A stretch of DNA of 64,000 bases. Origin: Tubiluchus corallicola (Eukaryota > Priapulida > Priapulimorpha > Priapulimorphida > Tubiluchidae). The position numbers and the translations under genes are program-made. The notes beneath the pieces were generated by a model, which was given only the letters and a program-made list of their open reading frames with translations, was not told the DNA's origin and made no database searches. Position 1 is the stretch's first letter. Every line of letters begins with the position of its first letter. The stretch spans positions 273,501 through 337,500 of the forward strand of contig JAQGDQ010000055.1 of the NCBI GenBank assembly GCA_030141605.1. The letters are read 5' to 3'. Shown one piece after another: positions 1-11,499 of the stretch.

Positions 1-544
1 AATGCTTGCCGAATTTTGCATAACCAAAGAAAGCAGGAAAACAGTTTCAATCTTTTTTGTTTTATTCAGGATACTAGAGCCTGTATTGATGTTTGCAGTA
101 TTGGTAGTACAGACAAAGACTTGAGAAGGCTGAAAAGGTCTCTTTCTTTAGAGCAACCTTTCCAAGGCTGTTCCACAAGCCAGCAGTTTTCAGATAATTG
201 ATAAACTCGTCTTTATGTCACGCGTACTTTCAGATTAATTCAATTACCTTCAATGATGGAGTCTTTAATAGGATTCACTAAAGAAGACTTTCTAATGTGA
301 GAAACCTCAGAAAGTAACGAAAACGCCATTCTGCATTGATTCACGCATTCCCCTAACGACAGTTCGTTAAGGTGTTTAGACATTAATTAAGAAAACACGA
401 TGAACAATGGAAGAAAAAATTTTTCTGGAAGATTTTTCTTTACAAATTGTTAAAATGGGCAACAAAAACATTTTTGCTTTGCACAGTTTCGTTATCACTG
501 GAATTGAATTCTCCTAAATGTCAGTATCATTGAGACTACTGCCA

Positions 545-1841
545 GCTATTATTATTTGGTTTGATTTGATTAATCCCAAAGCATTTGATTTGGTTAGCAG
601 ATCGGGCCTGTTTACACTCCTGCAGAGAATTGGATGCCCCCCAAAGCTATTGAGATTGATTACTTCCTTCCACGAGGAAATGAAAGGTACTGTTCAGTCT
701 GACGACTCTTCCTCACACCCATTCCCAATCAAAAGCGGAGTTAAACAAGGATGTGTCCTCGCCCCAACCCTCTTTGGTATCGTGTTCTCTCTGCTGCTGC
801 GCTATGCATTTATCTATTTACACACACGAAGCGACGGCAGCCTGTTCAACCTCTCTCGTCTCCGAGCAAAGTCACGGGTCGCAGAGTTCTCATTCGCGAA
901 ATGCTGTTCGCAGATGATGCCGCACTGACAGCTCACACTGAAGCCGGACTCCAAGGCCTCATTGACAACTTTGCCCATGCCTGCAGTGAGTTTGGCCTCA
1001 CAATCAGCATCCAAAAGACCAAGGTGCTGGGCCAAGATGTTTCCCCAGCCCCTCACATCTTCATCGATGACTGCTGCCTTGACGTGGTGGAAGACTTCAC
1101 TTATCTTGGTTCTGTTATTTCCAGCAATCTTAACTTGGCCACAGAACTGAACTCCAGAATCGGCAAGGCCTCATCAACGATGGCTCGCTTGACGAAGAGG
1201 GTGTGAGAAACAACATGCTGACTATCAAGACAAAGTCCCAGGTGTACCAAGCCTGTGTACTGAGCACATTGTTGTACGGGAGCGAGAGTTGGACTCTGTA
1301 TAGCCATCAAGAATGCAGGCTCAATGCTTTCCACCAACGCTGCCTCAGAAGAATCCTGGGCATCTCATAGCAGGAGCACATAACCAACAAGGATGTGCTA
1401 GCAAGAGCTGGAATCCCTAGCATGTATGCCATACTCACCAACAGACGTCTGCGCTGGCTAGGCCATGTTTCCCGCATGCAGGACATTCTGTACGGTGAGC
1501 TTGCCACTGGCTCCCGACCCACCGGGAGGCCACTGCTCCGCTACAAAGATGTATGTAAACGGGACCTCAAGGCAGGCGGCATTACACCAGCAAATTACGA
1601 GGCGCTTGCGGCAGATCGAAGCAACTGGATATGTGCTGTAAGGACAGTCATTAACAGAGCGGAGAAAACGAGGGAGAAAAAACAAGAGGATAAAAGGACT
1701 CGCAGGCATCAGAAAGATGCCCTACCTCGCCCGGATGAAACAGCTTTCCAACGTGCAACCTGCAGCCGGAACTGCCGCTCAAGGATAGGACTGCTCAGTC
1801 ACAGTCGACGCTGCAGCTCCATCAATCTGATTAATAACTGA
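545..1841 (+). pseudogene. LINE reverse transcriptase remnant (5'-truncated)
   Basis: This is the second half of a non-LTR retrotransposon polyprotein. It reads in three successive frames. The first has the RT palm segment KAFDLVSRSGLF and SGVKQGCVLAPTLFGIVFS (about 570-800). The second has the catalytic box MLFADDAAL (about 900-930) and the thumb segment DFTYLGSVISS. The third has the C-terminal LRWLGHVSRM segment and a terminal Cys-rich motif, CSRNCRSRIGLLSHSRRC. The frame changes near 880 and again near 1205-1215. A TGA at 1204-1206 and a TAG at 1368-1370 each sit where this family normally has Trp. The start of RT and the endonuclease are absent. The copy is dead. Family assignment beyond LINE is uncertain. 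Confidence 0.88.
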
Positions 1842-1949
1842 CTCTCTTGGCGCACAATCCATTATCTTTCGAGACAGAAGGATGCCAACAGCAACAACAA
1901 CTGCCAATGATGATTCTCAAATGTTGGACAACGAATAATAAGCTACACA

Positions 1950-2404
1950 CAGTGATGGATTAAGAATTATAGGGGCCCCTTGTGACAACACGAAGGATAC
2001 CTGGGGGACCGCTGTAACCTGGAGTCATGGAAGCCGATGCATTTTCTGCACTTTAGCAATTTTTTGGCCAATTTTTAGAGAATTTTTAAAAACTATTAAA
2101 ACTTTGGATATTTAAATAGGCTAAAATATTTAGTTTCGGGTGGTTTTTATATTGTCTTTTAACATCACAAGCAGTACAATTAGGCTAAAAACAGACGTTT
2201 GTACGCTCATAAAGGCTTTACCAATACAGAACTTGTTAGGCCCACTTGTACTGCTGGAATTAACTGATAATTAAAAGTTTGGTTTTTGAGTTATATCATT
2301 GTTTCTTTAATAAGGGCTCAATTTAGTCTTACAGAGTGGGGCCATCAAGGCACTGCGAGACCCTAGGCACGCGTCTAGTGAGCCAAATGGATAATCCACC
2401 TCTG
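1950..2404. mobile_element. hAT-like non-autonomous element
   Basis: The left end reads CAGTGATGGATTAAG and the right end, on the other strand, reads CAGAGGTGGATTATC, giving imperfect terminal inverted repeats. The flanking octamers are GCTACACA (1942-1949) and GCTACATA (2405-2412), a 7/8 match as expected for an 8-bp target duplication. The 455-bp interior has no coding potential. The 8-bp duplication and CAG-type ends are typical of hAT elements; the exact family is inference. Confidence 0.62.
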
Positions 2405-2465
2405 GCTACATATGTCAAAATGTCTACTATTAGAAGTGTCTAATACTTGTATAAAATGACCTATG

Positions 2466-2690
2466 TGTCCATGTCACCTTGTGTCCAAATTACCTGTGTG
2501 TCCAAAGCTTTTATGTCCAAAGTGCCTGTGTGTCTAAAGGAATCTGTGTCCAAATTATCTATGTGTCCAAACGTTTTATGTTCAAAGTGCCTGTGTGTCT
2601 AAAGGAATCTGTGTCCAAAGGTTTTACGTCGAAAGTCCCTGTGTGTCTAAAGGAATCTATCTTCAAATTACCTGTGTATCCAAAATACAT
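2466..2690. repeat. Imperfect tandem repeat with TGTGTCCAAA core
   Basis: Repeated phrases such as GTGTCTAAAGGAATCT recur three times, spaced 65 and then 48 bases, with many interspersed GTGTCCAAA motifs. The short reading frame across it is a by-product of the repetition and is not called as a gene. Confidence 0.7.
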
Positions 2691-3000
2691 TGCAAACACA
2701 CCATACAAATCTAGTTACCCTCTTTGGATAATTTATGTATACTTAATTTTCATGATTAAATTGTACTCTAAATTTAAATAATATTACAACTCAGGAGACG
2801 AAAAGTTGGAACTTTTGAATGTAATAAACAGCAAGAAAACTGCAGAATTAGATATAAAGATTAAGAATCAAGTACCTTGTTCGCAAATGAATTTTAAACT
2901 CACAAGTCTTTGCCATGCTGAATGCTATTAACCAAAGACTTAACATATTCCTAATATGAAAGTAGAACATCCACTGATGAATTTAAAACACGAATACATT

Positions 3001-3236
3001 TTAAGTTAAATCTCGATCATAATTTCTCGACGAAGCGTCTTGCTCGTGTAAAAACGACGAAGCGTCACGTTTCCGCTGATTGACCATCATTTTCCAGTTT
3101 TCTCTGGCATGTTCCTTGCTCAGTTTAAGGATAGTCAATCTGGACAGGTTGACGTTTGTCTTTTCCATTGCCTCCATATCACTGCTGTCTGCTAGACCTA
3201 GTGCAATGAGGTACTTCATAACCACGTGGTTCCAGT
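3001..3236 (-). CDS. TRPN1: TRPN alternative terminal exon candidate 31B
   Basis: Acceptor CGTTGTAG, phase 1, compatible with the exon 30 donor. Joined to it, the first codon is Asp, giving DWNHVVMKYLIALGLADSSD, then an approximately 57-residue charged tail containing ARENWKMMVNQRKRD and ending RDLT-TAA. The open frame is 77 residues, uninterrupted, with coding-like composition in an otherwise AT-rich stretch. It may replace 31A or follow it. RNA evidence is needed to decide, so confidence is moderate. Confidence 0.58.
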
Positions 3237-4089
3237 CTACAACGTAGGGTAACTTCCTGGCTGAATATTTGTGAATCGAAAAATTACCTACGAAACATCA
3301 AAATTTTATGTTTAATTTCGTACATGAACTTATTGCTTTTTTCTAGAGATTTTTCTTGTTCTAAATCTGTTTTTTTAATTTAACACCACAATAATCGGAG
3401 TGCAGTAACTGCTAAGGTTAAATCATTGCAGTTAAAAAACTGTTAAGTGAAGGAAGATTTACAAACAAATGTGTATATATATATGCAAGGCCTTTGTTTG
3501 CAGGCCGATAATTTTGCACTGTATCATGATATAAGAGAATATATACAACACGGTAAATTATAATTATGTCCTTAATACATGTACCACAAATACATATATA
3601 CATATATACCACATGATATAAAACATTATAGCAATTATTTATAATAATTAAGGTCCATAATAACAGAATTATTTAGGTGACACTATTAGGAAAGTATTAA
3701 AAATTACAAACATTTCTACATGCACATTTTACTTACAAATATATAAGAACAAGGACTTTTGCTAAAATTTGCGATAAAACCAGTATAAATTTTGCCTGAC
3801 TTATACATATGTGTATATAAATATATGTGTGCGTGAGCTAAAATTTGTATTGTTGCATTATGCATTAACCCTTTTACATCCTTTTAAAATACACTGGTTA
3901 TGTTTCTCCTACAGGGTTTCTAATAGGTGTTTTATTCTAAAGAGTTTCACAAATCCACATACCTGCATGGATTTTCTCAAATTTTGACCGTCCTTACACA
4001 CTCAGGTTAAAATGTATTAGGTACTACTCATTCCGTCTTCATGCTAACGATTAACATCTAGCAGCTTGCATTATGTCTAGCATTCCAAT
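3237..4089. other. AT-rich interval, nothing recognised
   Basis: Between the two candidate last exons. It has short TATA-type runs and no supported gene, repeat family or RNA gene. Confidence 0.6.
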
Positions 4090-4831
4090 GGCGCATTCAG
4101 ACTAGAGAGTTCTGACGCGAGCTCTTGCGGCACAAGTTCTCTCTGAAGAGTAAACTTGCTAGTGTGAATGTCTTAGCAAGTTCTATGGCAAGATATTGCG
4201 CAAGAACTCTCAACAACTCTCAGATAGTTTGCAATAACTTGCTAAAAGTCGTTCACACTTGCGAGTTTACTCTAAGAGAGAACTTACAAAGCCGTTCACA
4301 CTTGCGAGTTTACTCTCAGAGAGAACTTGCAAAGTCGTTGACACTTGCGACTTTACTCTCAGAGAGAACTTGCAAAGTCGTTGACACTTGCGACTTTACT
4401 CTCAGAGATAACTTACAAAGTCGTTGACACTTGCGACTTTACTCTCAGAGAGAACTTACAAAGCCGTTCACACTTGCGACTTTACTCTCAGAGAGAACTT
4501 GCAAAGTCGTTGACACTTGCGAGTTTACTCTTAGAGAGAACTTACAAAGCCGTTCACACTTGCGAGTTTATTCTCAGAGAGAACATGCAAAGCCGTTCAC
4601 ACTTGCGAGTTTACTCTCAGAGAGAACTTGCAAAGTCGTTGACACTTGCGACTTTACTCTCAGAGAGAACTTACAAAGCCGTTCACACTTGCGAGTTTAC
4701 TCTCAGAGAGAACTTGCAAAGTCGTTCACACTTACGAGTTTACTCTCAGAGAGAACTTGCAAAGTCGTTGACACTTGCGACTTTACTCTCAGAGAGAAGT
4801 TGCGAGAGAAAACTCTCTACTCTAAACGCAC
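4090..4831. mobile_element. MITE-like element with internal 43-bp satellite
   Basis: The core (about 4249-4800) is roughly 13 head-to-tail copies of a 43-bp unit containing TTTACTCTCAGAGAGAACTT. The array is bounded by inverted copies. The left flank carries the unit in opposite orientation (about 4130-4170). The outer ends GCGCATTCAGACTAGAGAG and, on the other strand, TGTGCGTTTAGAGTAGAGAG are imperfect inverted repeats. The long frames here exist in several phases because the unit lacks stops, so they are not genes. Confidence 0.7.
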
Positions 4832-5131
4832 AGTAACTTGGGATTTTAATTCACGAAAAATTCTTGTTTTTGATTATGAAAACTGATTGGATTTCAAGCA
4901 AGCCTAAATCGGGTTTTCACTAAAAACAAAAGCAACAGTTGTCTGTTTACTAAAATTTGATGATGATATGTTCCGCTTGATCAGGTAAATATGTTCCTAA
5001 CTCTTATAATGCATTCAAAAAAGGCATGGTTTCATAACTCTGACGATGGTGTTGCGTTAAAACAACTACGGAACACCTCACCAATTATGGAATGGGGCGT
5101 ATACATTAACGGTTTTTGAAACTTCAAACTT

Positions 5132-5274
5132 CGCTGTTACAGTTTCACTGTGCGCATGCTCACAGTGACGTTTCGTTGGGAAACAAAAAGACATGTTAGC
5201 CAGACACGCGCTGTTGAACAGCTCTCGAATTTTTTTACGCAGGAAAATAGAGCGGAAGTAAAACTGTAACAGCG
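5132..5274. mobile_element. Short inverted-repeat element
   Basis: CGCTGTTACAGTTT at 5132-5145 is repeated as a perfect inverted copy at the right end, AAACTGTAACAGCG. The similarity extends to CGC/CCGC a few bases inward. At 143 bp with no coding content, it fits a small MITE. It lies 15 bases beyond the stop of exon 31A, so it would be in that transcript's 3' UTR. Confidence 0.5.
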
Positions 5275-5289
5275 TCTAACATGCACCTG

Positions 5290-5498
5290 TTACGTTAGAT
5301 CATTGTCTGCTCCACCATTGTTGTCATCATCTCCAATGATGACGTTCTTTGACGCTCTAGTGATCAATCCAAACATCTCTCCGTACGAGTCAACTACTGG
5401 TCGCCAGTCAATAACATGTTGAAGAAACATCTGCATGTGCTGACGCTTCACTGATGGTACATCGCGTTGCACCCGCTCTGAGCTAAGCATGTTATCAC
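5290..5498 (-). CDS. TRPN1: TRPN terminal exon candidate 31A
   Basis: Acceptor TTGTGTAG, phase 1. It encodes DNMLSSERVQRDVPSVKRQH..., then HVIDWRPVVDSYGEMFGLI and an acidic Asn/Asp tail ending NDLT-TAA (stop at 5290-5292). It lies nearest to exon 30. The Asp-Trp-x-x-Val-Val-x-x-Tyr motif also occurs in exon 31B. No obvious AATAAA is visible close behind the stop. A weak internal GTGGAG at about 5315 could also act as a phase-1 donor to 31B. Confidence 0.72.
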
Positions 5499-8400
5499 CT
5501 ACACAATTGGATACAATGCATGCACGTGCTTAGCAAAGGTTGGTAGCATGCTTCCAAGTTAAGCTTAGGGAATTTTTCACAAAATGCAACAATGTAGCAG
5601 CAATGTGGCAAGACAAACTGCGGAACTTGGGCGTTATTTTATGTCTAAACGTTATGCTTTTTATGAACTCATAAAGATTTTATAAACGTACAGTTAAGTA
5701 AAAATAGGGTTTAATCTTGACATTCAGATTAGAATAATCAGTGAATTCATAATATTTTAAAACAGATATCTAAGTTCTAAATAATTATAGCAATTATAAT
5801 ACAATTTATGGGGAAATACGGTCGTTTTTAAGGTATGAACTACCAACCAACTTTCCTAGCGGCAGAAACGGTGTTCTTTGTATTTAAATCCTTCTCTCCA
5901 AACGTTTCTGGCAGTTTTCTTGAATAAAGCCGACTAACTAGTTTTTCTAACCAACATGCACATCGTATTAAAAAAAGGGGGGGTTCTGTTAAAACTTTCT
6001 TATAACTATAAAGACAAATCATATACCTAGTTACTAGCTACACGATGCAACAATAAATGCTTGAATTTCATACCTTCAGGTATGACTCGTGTACCCCGCC
6101 GCATCATGTTCCTAAACCAAGCATGACCACCTCCTGAAAGCTGATAAGCATCTTCTCCTCCAAGTTCTCCTCGATCTTGTTGCTCCTCTTCATACATGAT
6201 CTCCTGTAGTCGTATACTGCACACTTTGGCTGAAAGTAGATTGACACCAAAAATCAACATCGAAAATCAACTAGCCGTACATATGACCGTAAGCGTAAAA
6301 ATTAACAGCATTATCTACATCAACTGTCCCTTACTTATGATAAACATAAATGTCATCGTCATGGGTTCAAAAATAGATTCAGTTATTTTTTGTCAGGATT
6401 CAGCATTAATTATCTTAAGTTTTCGCACAGGCAGCTTCTGGAATCATAAACGCTTGAGCTTCATAAACATCTCTAAAACTATTTCACACGTCTATTTGAA
6501 CTACGAATTTTTACGAGGATGATTATATCCATCGATTAAATTTTAATTTTTTTCTAAAAACTCACCCTTGTGTTTGTACGCAACTCTGACATACATGATA
6601 AGTTTTGTACACAGGTTCAAAGGTGATGGAGTCGCGGAGGTTTTGTTCATGTTCCGGATGAGTTTGGCTCGTCCAAATTTCCACTCGGTGTCAGAAGCCT
6701 GTTGTATCCTCTGATAGGTATCTGACATCATAGCAATCAAGAGATTAATCAACACTATCAATGTCACCATCATGTAAATGCCAAAAGCAAACTTGGCAAT
6801 CACCAATGAGAAGTCGGGACTCGCATGCATAGGCGGTAAGGCGTCTGGTTCCACCAACCCAAACAGAGAGAAGAATAACATCTCAAATGTCAGGACTGGG
6901 TTCTGGAAGTGGTTGTCCTGTTCATCCAACTTCTCGTAGACGGGTTGGTAAATGGATGCTACATGCAAGGTAAAACCTGTCATAAAAATGAGTAAGATCA
7001 CCAAGAATCGAGTGAGGTCCTTCATCAGATGTTGAATGATGATTGCCCAAGGACCAAAAAGGTGATGAAAAGACAAGAACTCTAGCAGCTGTACAAAACA
7101 CAGAAGTAGTGAAACAGTTATGAATTGGTTTCTCACGTAAATACACGTCAATCGCTCTTTGCTTTCAAAAGGAAATGCGAACCCAACTAGATGGATGATA
7201 GTGCCCATGGCACAGAAACCTAGAATAACGATCTTGATCCATCCTAGTCCAGTTCTGTCACCAGGATTAGTCAACTCAGCTACAAGAAGACCCGATAGCC
7301 AAGCTAGCAAAATCCATTCATGCCAGTGTGGTATAAGCGTGGCACTTTCGTAGATAGGTACCAGAGGTTTAACGACTGTAATTGTAAGCAACAGTACAAA
7401 ATATACGTGTGATATTAAATAGCACATGAACTTAACGATAGGTACGCGATTGTATCGATTTCGCCATGGCAGGGACAACACTATCCACACCACTGGACAC
7501 AATAAGCATATTAAAAACACTCCAATTATCTTCCAGGTGCCCCACATTAGATTCCCCATCCACACGTCAGAGAGATATCTCTGCACGGCTGGATGAGCTA
7601 CCACCTCCTTCTGCTCATTTTCTATCAGCACATCCAGAAAAGGAATGCCTCGACTGTCCAAAGCCCGCAGGAGAATTCCCGGACTGTGCAAACTGGCAGC
7701 GATTGCCAGTAGCTCGGTGGCCATGTTCTCGCAATGTTTTGAGGCGTTTAAGAGGTCACGTTGCCGCTCCTTTTCCCGTGTTCCCAGATCCCGGAAATGT
7801 TTGGAAAGTTTTGTAGCTGTCTCCACCGGTGCAGGAGACACCAATATGAACTCATCTATGGCTCTGTCACTGTGCATTTTTCCACAAACCATCAAGTCAT
7901 ACACAAACTAAAACAAAGGAAAAGAGAAATTTTTAACAGTGAAAAACTTTCCTGTTTAATATATAGACTGCATTCTGTAGATGTTATTATTATTTAAGGA
8001 TTGAAGAACGCAAAGACAGATACGTCACTACGGGAGCTAGAGCTACAATGGCTGATATTTCTCAACAATTCATACATCAAGCGAAAGGACTCACCCAATA
8101 TCGTCTCACTATTGGGTTTTTTAATTCGACCCGTCCAGAGACATTTGGGATGCAGCATTTTGGCGTTTTTTGTGCAAGTTTGTAATGTAGAGAAAAAGAA
8201 TGAGACTATTATTACATGTTTTTTTCAGAGACGCTGAAGCCAAAAAGAAAGCTCAACTGATGGACCAATATTAAAGTCAAATCCACACCACTAACACAAC
8301 CACCAGCAGCAGCAGCACAATCACCGCCACCACCACCACCACCACAACCAACACCACCATCACCAACACCACCACCACCACCACCACCAACACCACCACC

Positions 8401-8535
8401 AACACCAACACCAAAACCACCACCACCAATATTAAATTAGGGCCATATACATTGCCACTCCTGACAGTGAGACTAAACAACAGCTACAATAACAACAACA
8501 GCAGCAAAAGCAATAGCAACAGCAACACCAAAAGC

Positions 8536-8569
<34 letters not shown>

Positions 8570-11413
8570 GCATCGCTACTACTGCGCATCCAATTTCCGT
8601 CGCAGAGTTTTATAAGGACTTTGCTACCATAGTTATTACTGTTGCTCATTCGAAATACGTATAATGTACAAATCATTTAAACAAAAATTTAATGCGGTCT
8701 AGTTACAACACAAAGTCCTTTTACCTTTTTGTCTTCCATGAGAGATTGAGTGGAATGTTCCTTCTTGAGGAGGTAGCTAAGGACCTCGTGATGCTGAAAC
8801 GCGGCAGCAAAGCAGATGGGTGTTTTGGAGTCCTATAAGAAGAATTATTTTACTCGCAGAAGAATGTGATTGTTCCTGTTAATTGTCTAGGGGCAACACG
8901 TTCATTAATTTGTCTGTCTCTCTTGTCTCTTTCTCTCTGTTTGTTTGTCTGTCTGTCTCTCTCTGTACGCCTGTTTGCCTGTCTGTCGTTACTCGTTTAT
9001 CCATTTATCTGTGGTCTATCTGTCTGTCTGTTTGTCTGTCCGTCAGTCTCTCTGTACGTGTGTTTGCCCGTCTGTCGGCTACCAGTTTATTAATTTGCCT
9101 GCCTGTCTGTCTGTCTTTCTCTGTCCGTCTGTCTCTCTATTGATTTGCCTGTCTGCTTATCTGTTTGTCTTTTTGTGTGTCTCGTTGCCCGTCTCTCAGA
9201 CTGTACATCAAAATTCTACACCAAACGTAACTCCCAAAGCTTTCGTGACGTCACATACGTTACGTCGTGCCACGTGTTTAGCTATTTCATAACTCATCAA
9301 GATAAAAAATTCCATTGCCAGTTTTGGTTTGTTTTGATTAATTTCCATTCTTTGCCAATTTCACATCCATCCCCAAGTCAATAAAGAAACGAAAACATTG
9401 CGGAACTGTGCAAAGAGTAGATTACCAACAGCAAACAAAAGTTTCGATTTTACAAGAAAAATAAATTATGGTTTAGCAGCAAGATTGCTCATGATAATTC
9501 TGTAGAATAATTTCAACATTAAAGCATAGCACAACACTCAGCAAGTCTTGGTAACATGAACACGCTGTACAGGGTGTCCAATAAGTCAGCACACACTTTA
9601 TGTTTTTTTATATTGTTAAGAGCAAAGCAAAATGTTTCAAAATTGATGCAGGGGAACTAAAACCTTGGGGAAAGTCTAAAAGTTAGACGAAAATCCGAAA
9701 AGAGATTACTGTGCACCACGCTTCTCTTTTTCTATACCTTCTTCAAAGCACTTCTGCTAATGCTTAGCATCTGCTTTTACAACATCATTAAGCATTTCAA
9801 TTTAAATGGTTGCACAGCATCTTTAAAATTCCTATTTCGAGCTCACGATGGTATTTTGGGCTTAAGAATTTTAGCGTGATACAGCCTTGCTGTCAAGTAC
9901 CAAACTTTCAGTGGAAAGAGCCTCAAGGATCTATCCTGTGGCAAGTCGGATATCTTATTTTGCTTTGGAAATCCGTCACAGCTCGTGAGTAGAGAAGACG
10001 GGGTGGTTGCAAAACTACATTGTTAAAAGTGAAATTGTATGCTGTTCTGAATGAAGCTGCTGAAGTTCTGTTCACGATAGACTGCTTCTTATGGGGCTAA
10101 GCATTCGCACTTCATTTATAATGCTAGTGGCGTCGCCATAGTAACAGGGTTTCAGTTAAAATTTAAAGAAAAATTACCAAAGGCAGCTTTTGATTGATAC
10201 CAAATTTTGTCAAGATCCAAAAAAAAACAGAAATCAAGGTGTGTATTGACTTTTGAGACATCCAGTACAGAGAGACAAGAGCTCCTGCCTTACCCTGCTT
10301 TCTGTGTTTGGCTGGGCACCACTTTCGACCAACAGTTTCACAACATCCAAGAAGCCGGCTTTGCTGGCAAAATGTAGAGACACCAGCCCTTGCTGAAATG
10401 TCAGACATTTGACTAATTAATTCGATCTAAATTAGAAGCCAAAATTAATTTGTCACTTTTTCTCTGGTGTTTAATGTAGAAAATAATATTTATCAAACTA
10501 TGATAATTATCATCATCATAATCGTCGTCGTCGTCATCATCATCGTCATTTTACCACCCCACAACCAAAAGCACTTTCACCACAACTCTACATATGTAGA
10601 TATCTGTGCCTAACACCTCACTACATCCATCACTACTCCCACAGTGGTGATACCATCACCACCATCATTGTTACATCATCGTCATTTATTTGGTCTACCT
10701 CTCCAGTTAAAATAACACTCAAGTTACCTTGTCTGCCACATTGATGTCAGACCCTTGGCCGATTAGCAACGCAACCATTTCTAAATGACCGTTGGCCGCT
10801 GCTAGATGCAGTGCTGTCCTTCCTCGTCTGTCCTTCACATGTAACTGATGAGTGGACTTGCTAAGGAGAAGACCAACTACTGCTGAGTGACCAGTCTGTG
10901 CAGCCATATGCAACGGTATTGTACCCTGAAGTCACACAAGGTAACGTGGGGTAAATGGGTGTCTGGAGTGAAATGGGTACTTTTGTTTTAAAGTTGTATA
11001 AGTACTTAGCGTTTTATTCAAATGTGAAGTATTATTCAAATGTCTATATGTTTGTTCAAATTGCCACATTACTAGTTGTAAAACTTTGGTAGTTGAAAGG
11101 ACGACGATATGATGACTTACATGCAAGATATTGACTGTTTTCCACCAGAAACGGAAAAAAAAACAATTGTGATGACAACTTACGTGAACGGACGTAGCTA
11201 CATCAATCTGAACACCAGGTGAATTAAGTAAGAGCCTTACAAGCCCCTCATGACCCGACTGTGCTGCCAAATGAAGAGGAGTGAGTCCTGACTATAAAAA
11301 GGAAAGACAAGAAAGAATCAAACATCAGATTCTATAAACTTCATCACAAATTTTGGATTTAACACCTGTTTTACTTTTATAATCTGTTATTATTATCTTC
11401 AATAATAATAATG

Positions 11414-11499
<86 letters not shown>

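Noticed and set aside
4249-4800. CRISPR-like array
   Set aside because: The units are directly adjacent with no unique spacers, and this is animal DNA.
4125-4886. 100-163 codon repetitive frames
   Set aside because: The same 43-base unit gives open frames in several phases; this is tandem DNA, not protein.
5316-5316. Splice from inside exon 31A to 31B as the main gene model
   Set aside because: Phase-compatible, but the donor (ATG-GTGGAG) is weak; kept only as a lesser alternative.
7466-7911. Plus-strand frames opposite TRPN exon 29
   Set aside because: Antisense shadows of a clearly coding exon.
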